Made by a program: the position numbers and the translations under genes. Below are positions 1 to 7,200 of a DNA stretch of 8,217 bases, piece by piece. The first letter of the stretch is position 1. Each line of letters starts with the position of its first letter. The stretch is from Bacteroidales bacterium (GTDB lineage Bacteria; Bacteroidota; Bacteroidia; Bacteroidales; Bacteroidaceae). A model generated the notes under the pieces. The model saw only the letters and a program-made list of their open reading frames with translations. It was not told the DNA's origin and made no database searches. The stretch is from contig SFJN01000116.1 in assembly GCA_004555055.1 (NCBI GenBank), positions 1-8,217 on the forward strand, in the 5' to 3' direction.

Positions 1-56
1 AGTATATTCTTATCGACAAGATCCTGTATGTCGCGTATGGCGATGTCCTTCGAACA
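1..56 (-). pseudogene. Possible remnant of a Fic-type or related winged-helix C-terminus, cut by the window edge
   Basis: Read on the minus strand from 56 to 3, the frame gives 18 residues, CSKDIAIRDIQDLVDKNI. This resembles the recognition-helix region 'CSKxTAxRDIQDLVxKGIL' that I know from the C-terminal winged-helix segment of Fic-family proteins and some AlbA/AAA-type regulators. The frame is stopped directly upstream by TAA at 59-57, and no ATG, GTG or TTG lies in the frame between that stop and the edge, so it cannot be the start of an intact gene as it stands. It is either a decayed fragment, or part of a gene whose true frame was broken by an indel. With only 18 residues the match could also be chance. 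Confidence 0.3.
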
Positions 57-109
57 TTATTCGTACTTTGTGCAACATAAAACAGTGGCTAACGTCGCAA
101 ATTCTACGA

Positions 110-141
110 CAAAGATACTGGATTAATGTCGAATAGCCGAA
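110..141 (-). promoter_or_regulatory. Candidate Bacteroidota sigma-ABfr-type promoter pointing left
   Basis: On the minus strand, 117-110 reads TATCTTTG, a perfect match to the Bacteroidota -7 consensus TAnnTTTG. Upstream, TTCG at 141-138 lies 20 bases away and is a three-of-four match to the -33 TTTG element. An exact TTTG at 145-142 also exists, but at a longer spacing of 24 bases. The surroundings are AT-rich: 21 of 60 bases are G or C in 121-180. A transcript would start near position 103 and run out of the window to the left. The target gene is not visible; the only ATG-led frame inside the window (78 to 10) is 22 codons long. Confidence 0.35.
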
Positions 142-173
142 CAAATCTGCAAATTACCACATATTATGCGACG

Positions 174-218
174 TTTTTAGTCAATAATCGTCGGAAGCTT
201 TCTTCCGAAGACTAAAAA
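174..218. repeat. Nested inverted repeat next to the terminator
   Basis: The outer arms are TTTTTAGTC (174-182) and GACTAAAAA (210-218), nine matching pairs. Inside them is a second perfect hairpin, TCGGAAG (191-197) and CTTCCGA (202-208), with a four-base loop. The outer right arm overlaps the T-tract of the minus-strand terminator at 214-249. The structure has no T-run following it on the plus strand, so it does not look like a second terminator for convergent transcription. It may be a 3'-end stabilising structure, a protein-binding palindrome, or the relic of a duplicated terminator. Confidence 0.5.
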
Positions 219-249
219 AGGACCTGCCCCCAAACGGACAGGTCCCTTT
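214..249 (-). terminator. Rho-independent terminator of the two-gene unit
   Basis: On the minus strand, AAAGGGACCTG (249-239) pairs with CAGGTCCTTTT (226-216). That is seven perfect GC-rich pairs (GGACCTG with CAGGTCC), extended by one G-T and three A-T pairs, with a 12-base loop, and it is followed by six T (219-214). The stem begins 45 bases after the TGA stop at 297-295. It is the expected end of the transcript covering the giant gene and its small neighbour. The plus-strand reading has only a weak T-stretch (CTTTCATT), so termination is mainly one-directional. Confidence 0.87.
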
Positions 250-294
250 CATTATATAAGAGTGCTAATTTACTCTTCTACGGCTGCTTGGGCG

Positions 295-1047
295 TCAGTT
301 TTGCCACACCTTTTTCCACCGGTTGCCGTCCCAGTCGATGCGCAACCCCTTATGCTGGGGCGATGTACGTCGGCCGTCGGGCAGGAGGGAGTATGGACGG
401 TCCGTGGCAGGAGCCGAAGCGGCATCGATGGTAATGTGTCGGATGCCAGTTTTTTCGCCGATATGCAGGGCCATGGGGCTCCAGGTGTCGAACTTGCCGT
501 CGCCGTCGCTGTCGGTGAGGCCTGTGGTGCCGTTGGGGACAAACTGCAGCACCTCTTCCGCCCACTTTTCCACCAGGGGGTCGTCGGCGGTGCCGATGCC
601 AGTGATGACCTTGAAGCGGATGGTCTCGCCCTCCTGCTCACCGAAGACAGCCATAATGGCCACGTTTTCGAAGTCGCCGGCCTTCAGGGGATGCGGTTCC
701 GGACATTGGTTTCCCACCACATATCCACTCTCGTTGACCGCCACGATTTCGCAGTCGTCGAGGAGCTTATCGCCATCCCACACCTGACAGTATACGAACG
801 AGTTGATGTTGTATTTGCGGTGTTCGCTCTCGTAACGTTCGAGATTCTGGATGGGACGCCATCCCACTTCCTGCTCCCATCCAATCTGTCCGTAGCGCCG
901 GTAGCCCTCGGTGTCGCGGTAGTCGTTGCCGTCGGTTACCTCGCAGGCTTCGGCCTTGGAGCCGTATTGGTCGCGGATGCTCTGAGCCTCCGCCCCCGCA
1001 GCCATGCCGAAAAGCACGACTGCGGAGATGAGGATTCTGGATTTCAT
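295..1047 (-). CDS. Secreted 250-residue hypothetical protein with a vG-type module and Asp-rich loop
   Basis: I do not recognise a named family. The protein starts at ATG 1047 with a clear signal peptide: MKSR, a hydrophobic stretch (residues 5-17), then AEAQ near residue 22, which suits signal peptidase I, so the product is exported. Residues 79-173 form a probable beta-sandwich module with 'DDCEIVAV' and 'YVVGNQC', resembling a module in the upstream giant protein (around 2394-2146). Residues 179-187 read DSDGDGKFD, a possible calcium-binding loop as in dockerin or thrombospondin-3 repeats. Four cysteines sit at 35, 87, 99 and 115. There is no obvious C-terminal sorting domain and no catalytic motif. 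The gene begins only 9 bases after the giant gene's stop, with no clear Shine-Dalgarno sequence, so co-transcription and probably coupled translation are likely. A terminator follows its stop. A structural or accessory role beside the giant protein is inference. A one-base indel in an A5 run near the 3' end would replace its last six residues with a longer tail. Confidence 0.88.
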   Translation of the reverse strand: MKSRILISAVVLFGMAAGAEAQSIRDQYGSKAEACEVTDGNDYRDTEGYRRYGQIGWEQEVGWRPIQNLERYESEHRKYNINSFVYCQVWDGDKLLDDCEIVAVNESGYVVGNQCPEPHPLKAGDFENVAIMAVFGEQEGETIRFKVITGIGTADDPLVEKWAEEVLQFVPNGTTGLTDSDGDGKFDTWSPMALHIGEKTGIRHITIDAASAPATDRPYSLLPDGRRTSPQHKGLRIDWDGNRWKKVWQN

Positions 1048-1056
1048 GGTTCAGGC

Positions 1057-1203
1057 TTATTGATTGACCATCACTTTCGCATTGCCCCGAATCACAACCT
1101 GTGTGGGGAGTGTCCGTTCGATGCGCTGTCCGGCAAGGTTGTAGGTATGTCCATCGCCCTCGGAGCCATCGACAGCAATCTCGGAAATGCCGTTGGGGTT
1201 GCT
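1057..1203 (-). other. C-terminal tail, possible surface-sorting signal
   Basis: The last 48 residues follow the second vG-like module and include 'NPNGISEIAVDG', 'HTYNLAGQRIER' and the ending 'NAKVMVNQ'. Prevotella-type secreted proteins often end with 'YnLaGQRv...kGIYIvNGkKvvvK'. Here the GIYI strand is replaced by 'TQVVIRG' and the final Lys by Gln. It may be a variant type IX secretion tail or simply a degenerate one. Confidence 0.5.
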
Positions 1204-4200
1204 GAGGTCGATGAGGAGCGGTGCACTGAAGGTACCTACCATGAGGTCGTCGGCATAGCAGATGACTCCGGGAACAGTGTAGTCCCAGCCGTCGATGGTG
1301 ACGACGAAGCGGAGCATATCGCCTGCGCCTTCACCGGCCACGGTGATGAAGTGGCGGCCTTCGACGGTGGCGGTGCTGAGCGCACGGAGGTTATTTTCAG
1401 CGTCAACCACGCTTACCGTTGCGTCGTGGCGTTCCGTACCGTTAAGGTCGAGCACGGTGGCAATGACGTTCATGTTGCCGGGATATGCCGAAGCAATTTC
1501 CTGAAGCTGCATGTCGGCAGTGCCAAGACTGCGGAGCGGAGCCACATTGCTCATGGAGCTGACGGCAGGATAGCGGAAGGTCTTGGGCGCACCGTACTGC
1601 GAACAGTAGAGGTAACCCACTCCGCCTTCGAGTGCGCTGAGTGTACCAACCCATTCCGACTCGTTCCAGGTTGCAAAGGCGGTCTGGCTCTTCATCACGT
1701 CGCCCTCTTCGGGATCGAGGTCGGCAAACGCCTCGTTGAGGGTAATGTAGCCGGGGGCGGGATATCCAATCCAGTTCCACGAGGGTTTGACGGTCACGTA
1801 GGTGTTTTCGAGGTCGATGGGCTTACCGGTCAGGTAGAGCGCATCGGCATCGGTGAGCTGTACCTTGTACGTCACGCCGGCATCGACCTTGGTGAGGGTG
1901 CTGCTGACGGGTGTCCACTGTGCATTTTCAGAAACGATGACACTGAGGTTGTCGAGGACATTGTCGAAGACATGGTCAACGGTGCGCGTCTCCGGGGTGA
2001 CGTAGAAGCTGATCCACTGCCATCCCTTGCGGAGCTGCTGCTGCTGTTCGATGTCGTCGGTGGTCGTCCAAACGTTGGGCTGTGCCATGGTGCCGACCAC
2101 GATGTCGGGACTGAAGGTTGTGGCCTTGGCATCGGAGCTGTTGACCACGGGGTATACGATGCCGGTGCTGGCATCGAACACCTTGTAGATGAGTGGCTGG
2201 TTGGCATCCTCGCCGTTGCCGTAGACGTTCATGAGGACGTAATAGGCATCGTAGCGCTGGTAGTAGGCAGGACTTGCCACACCCACGCAGCGTTCGCCGC
2301 GGAATGCGGCAACGATGTCGTTCTCGTCGTGCGAGAGCACACCCTCAACCTTCAACTGGCCGTTGATGTTCATCGTATATTCATAGTCTGCGGCATCGAC
2401 GCTCCAGCCGGGAGCCTGGCTGGTGCTGTTGACCTTCACCACGAGGGGTTCGGGGATGCCGAGGTTACCGGTGAGGTAGACCACAGCCTCGTGACTGCCG
2501 ATGGAGAGTGCCGGATTGACATTGAATCTGAGGGTGCGTTCAGCTATGGCGGGTATGCTGCCCGATTCGCTGCTTACGCTGAGCCATACGGGGAGGTTGG
2601 AGATGTTCCAGTTTTCGGTAGAACCGCTGTTGTTGGCGATGCCCACCTCGAAGCTGACGTCCTCGGTGCCGCGCTTGACGGCGCTCACCTCATCCTGCTG
2701 CCAGAGAAGCTGGTTCTGACGTACGTAGAAGTCCCATGTAAGGTTCTCGCAGGCATTGTAGTGGCTGTCGCGTACGCCGCGCAGGGTGACGGAGACGTTG
2801 CAGTTTTCGAGACGCTGTGGCTGGTCGGTGAGGCGGATGAGCACCTTGCGCTCGCTTGCGGTGAAGGTGAACGGCACGTTCTGCTTCAAGGGTGCGGGCT
2901 TCAGGGCTGCAGTACCGACGGCACTGACTGTGGGTTGGGAGGTTCCGGAAACAAGCTTCACGGCACCGGCGGCAGTGTTGCTCATATCCTCCATCGAGAC
3001 TACGGAGGTCAGCAGACTGCCTTCATCGAACTTCACTTTTTCGAAGGGATAATAGGCAACGAGGCCTTCGGTGTCGCCACTGACACGTTCGTACATTCTG
3101 TTGGCGATGTAGTCGGCCGTGCGGCGTCCGTGCCAGATGCGCACTTCGTCGAGCGCACCCTTGAAGGTCTGGTCGTAGGAACTGTTGTTCTTGCGTCCAC
3201 CAAGCAGGATGTTGTTGGCATTGATTGCGGGAAGTGCGGAGGCGGGTACCTGCTTGAGGGCTTTGCCGTCGACGTAGACGATGGCGTTGCCCGAGGTGCT
3301 CTTCAGCACGTTGAGTGCAATATGGTGCCACTGGTTGTCGCGGTAGTCGGTAGTGGAAACTTCGTAGTCTGTACCGTTGGCAGCCATGACGAGGTGTCCG
3401 TTCGTGGCGAGATGGATGTCGAGCTTGTTTGAGCTGTCGAATCCGATGATGCTGGCCTTGCCGGCCTGTGCCGTTTCGGCGCGGAACCAGAGTTCGGCGG
3501 TGTAGCTGTCGTTGTTGTCTGTAGCGATGGTGGAGGCCTCAGCTGCCATTACGGTGCCACCCTTGAGCTGGAGGGCATAGTTGTCGGCACCGAGATGCCA
3601 TGCGGTGGCAGAGGGCATGGTGAGCGTGCGGCTGCGGGCATAGTCGGCAGCGGTGTTGCCGCGTCCTTCGTCGAGTCGCCAGTATGCCATGATTCCCTCG
3701 CTGTAGCGGGTCTTCTTTTCGTACATCGCTCCCTGTGCCAGGCTCCACGGACGGGCGTTGTCCCAGAGCGATACTTCGTGCATCTGTCCGGTAAGTCCCT
3801 GTCCAAGGGTGATGTTTCCGACACCGTTGTAGGGTCCTACTGCCTTTTCTTTGAAGAGCGAAACGGAGTAAGCATCGTAGGCATAGTCGGCCGAAAGGGC
3901 CTTCTTGTCGGCATCGTAGCTGAAGCTGAGGAACTGCCACTTGTCCTTCTGCAGTTTGTTCTGGCTGACATAGGTTTTACCGCCGATGTTGACTTCAAGG
4001 TTTCCGGTGCTGTTGACAGCTACCGTCATCCGGTTGTCGGAAGTACCATGTGCGAAGATTTCGCCGTTGGCGCTATAGCGCAGCCACATGTTGACGGCAA
4101 AGGAGCGGTTCTCGAGGTCGATGCCTGCACTGGTACGTGCTCCTTCGCCTCCGGTGAGGTTCATGGCCACATAGTGTGCGATGGGGGCGTCGTTGAGTTC

Positions 4201-7200
4201 GCCGGTGACGATGAAGTTGTCGACTGAGGTGAGGGCTCCGTTGCGGATGTCTTCGTTGAAGGTGACGGCAATCTCTCCGTCGGCGGTGAGGATACCGTTT
4301 GCCGGGCTGGGATTGCTGATGAGCTGCGGGCGCTCCATATCCTTATAGAAGGAGTGTACTTCGGAAGCGTTGATGACCTCATTTCCGCCGAAGTCACTGA
4401 CGGTGATGGCCCGTACGTTCCACTGTCCGTCGGGGTAGACGCTGGAGTTGCTCATGTCGAGGACATAGGAGAATTTGCCACTGGCAATGGCATTATCGCT
4501 GGCGGCCCATTCCTTCTGGTTCACCCAGCTGGGGTCGCCCTCCTGCTTGGCCTGCAGGCGGATGCTCTTCAGTCCGGCGGAGTTCTTGTCGTAGTCCGAG
4601 ATGTCGATATGGAGGAGCGGTCCGGTGGAAATGTTCAGGGCGTTCTCCTCGACCTTGATGGCCACATCGCTACCCGTCTGCTGGAAGTGTGCGGAGAGGG
4701 CGAGGGTGGCTTCAATAGCGGGATAGTTGGCGGTGGCGTCACCCTGGCAGATGCTGGATATGCGGAGCTGGATGCCCTCGTAGTCGTAGACATCGGGGTT
4801 GGTCTGCATAATCTGTACGGACTTCTTCAGGGTCTGTCCGGCGGGCACGAGGATAGTGCGTCCGTTGGTGATGTTGTATCCGTCCATAAGGACAGCGGCA
4901 CCGTAGATGTTCGTTGTGTCGACCACATTGATGTTGAACCAGCAGTCGCCATCGGTTTCGCTGATGTTGTCGATATTGACGGTGAAGTTGGCGGGCTTTC
5001 CGCTGGGCACTCCCGTGAGGGTGGTCACCTCGGCGGAGAGTTGAGGCATTTCCACCTGCATGGTCTTTTCCTGAAGCACGTGGTGGCTTTCGGGCTCATA
5101 ATATTTAGCCTCTACAAGGTCCTCGTAGGGGCAGCAGGTCTGTCCGCCACGGGTGTAGAAGATGGGGCCGAAGCCGTCGGGGGCAGTGAGCACGTCGACG
5201 GTGAGGGCGTCGTCGCCGTCTTCCATGAAGGCGTAGCCTACTTCCACGGTGTTCTCCTCGGTGGAGCCGTCGCCGGTGATTACGGCACCTCCGACCTCGG
5301 TGCTGCTGGAGATGCTGACTCCCGTGCCGTTGACTGTAAAGCCGGAGTAGATGCTCGAAGCGACTACAATCTGGGTGTTGCTCGTCACGGTGAAGTCCTC
5401 GGAGCTGGCGGTGAAGGTAGACGATTCGAAGCTGCTACCGCCGTCGAAGGAATAGTTGCCGCGCAGGTAAGTGTCACGTTTTCTGATGGCCTGCACCTTT
5501 GCCTTTTCGTTGTTTGCGAGCACCTGTTTCCATGCACTGATCTGTGCGTTGAACCAGGAGATGGTGTCGCAGAACTGGTAGCCATCTTTCAGGTTCTTGG
5601 GGAGGACCATCTTGTACGAAGGTCCTACGAAAGCGTTGGGCTCTGCAGCCAGGTCCTTCCACACCTCTTTGTCGCTGTTGCTCGTTCCAAAGCGTTCGTC
5701 GTCCGGACTGATGCGGGTGATGTAGACCGGCTTGTCGGTGTTGTTGACGAAGCTGTCGTATTCCGCATCGGTGGCGCAATAGTGGATGCAGGAGTCGCGG
5801 AGGTTTACGAAGTTCGGCAGGAGGGTGTTCTCCACCTGGAACTGCGTGTACATGAACTGCGTACCGAAGCTGGTGCCGAGGGTCATGATGTTGTTCAGTC
5901 CAAGTACGGGTTTGGCATCCTTGGTGGTCATTGTGATGCCCACCTGGCGTGACTTGCCGAAGATGTAGTTGGTGGCGTTGCCGATGAAGACGTCGCCATA
6001 TGCGCCCACATAGTCGGGTGTATCGCTGGTAGAGATGCGCTCGGTAGTGGTGACGGTACGGGTGTTGGTGGTACCCATCTGCACGTCTTCGCTGATACGT
6101 ACGCTCGCGCTTGCATCGGTAGTTAATTCGATGTCAGTGGAGGTGGCCACGAAGGCTCCGGCTGCGGTACCGGTCATGACGCTGGTCTTGGCGCCGTGCT
6201 TGAGCGTAGTGCCCACATCCTTCACGCCGAGCACCTGTCCGCCGCGGACGACGGTGGTGGTGAAGCTCTGGCCCTTCTCGATGTATGCACTGGAACCGGA
6301 GCCCGGGGGGTCGCGGAGAATCATGGCAATGTCGTCGGGACCGGTGGTCACGAAGTTGTTGCCCGTACTGAGTTCGCCGAAGATGATGCCCTGGAACCCG
6401 TTGCCTTGCCAGCTGTATTGCTGGCCGCCGATGCCATATGTGGCACTGAGGGTCCATGTATAGGAGGAGTTGATGTTCGGCAGTCCGGCACGCCAGATGT
6501 AGGTGCCTTCGCCGTTTTCGTCGAGTTCCACTTCATTCTTCGCCGCCTCACAGAGCGTTCCGTCTGTTGATTTATCGTTTACATCGACGAAGACGGAGGT
6601 GCCCATACCCAACTGGTTCTCGAAGGTGACGACGGTGCCTTCGAGGGGCACGGTGGTCACCAGCGGTCCATCGGGCAGATAGCTGTCGTAGTTGGTATAC
6701 TCTTCATGGAGCTTGATGTCGAATGCATATTTCACGTCCTGGAAGAAGACGGGGTAACCGAAGGTGTATCCGGTCTGCTCCTTGGTGGGTACTGCAAGGG
6801 CGACGTCCTTCTTGTAAAGGGCCACGTCTACCGTATCGCCTGCGGCTGTGATGACCTGCGTCGTATCTTCGCCGAAGGCTCCGTTCTCCGTATCCTGCTG
6901 CACCACGCTGAGCTTGGGTGTGCTACGGTAGGACTTCTTGAGGGCGGCTACATAGTTGAACTTCCTGGAGGTGCCGTCATCGAGCGTTACGGAGTCGGTG
7001 AGCTGCTGCTTCGGGTTGCTGGCATTAATCTTGTCCTTGCCCGAAGAGGCATCTCCGAAGACGATGTCCTTGTTCGAGTCAATCACGATGTTCTCCACAG
7101 TGTAGTCGAGCGGGGGCACCATGGCGGCGAACTCGCCCGTGAGGGAGTCGGTGGTGATGATGATTTTGGAAGTGTTGCCGGGATAGGTTTTGGTATCGGC

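Noticed and set aside
10..78. A 22-codon ATG-led minus-strand frame just downstream of the candidate promoter
   Set aside because: It is short, with no recognisable sequence or ribosome site, and is probably chance.
1..126. Plus-strand frame open from the left edge to TAA at 124-126 (41 codons)
   Set aside because: The translation has no recognisable pattern and no plus-strand terminator follows. The opposite strand gives the more protein-like reading.
2035..2046. A (CAG)4 microsatellite encoding four Gln
   Set aside because: It is too short and in frame to suggest phase variation; a length change of three bases would only add or remove Gln.
262..3432. A 1056-codon open frame on the plus strand, opposite both minus-strand genes
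   Set aside because: Its codons are in exact register with the minus-strand codons, so a plus-strand stop can occur only where the minus strand uses TTA, CTA or TCA. These codons are rare in this GC-rich gene. The encoded protein has no domain-like pattern, and the frame runs across the intergenic gap, unlike a real gene.
4354..5952. A 532-codon open frame on the plus strand
   Set aside because: It is in the same codon-register relation to the giant gene as the frame above, has a repetitive Val/Gly/Asp-rich composition, and shows no recognisable motif.
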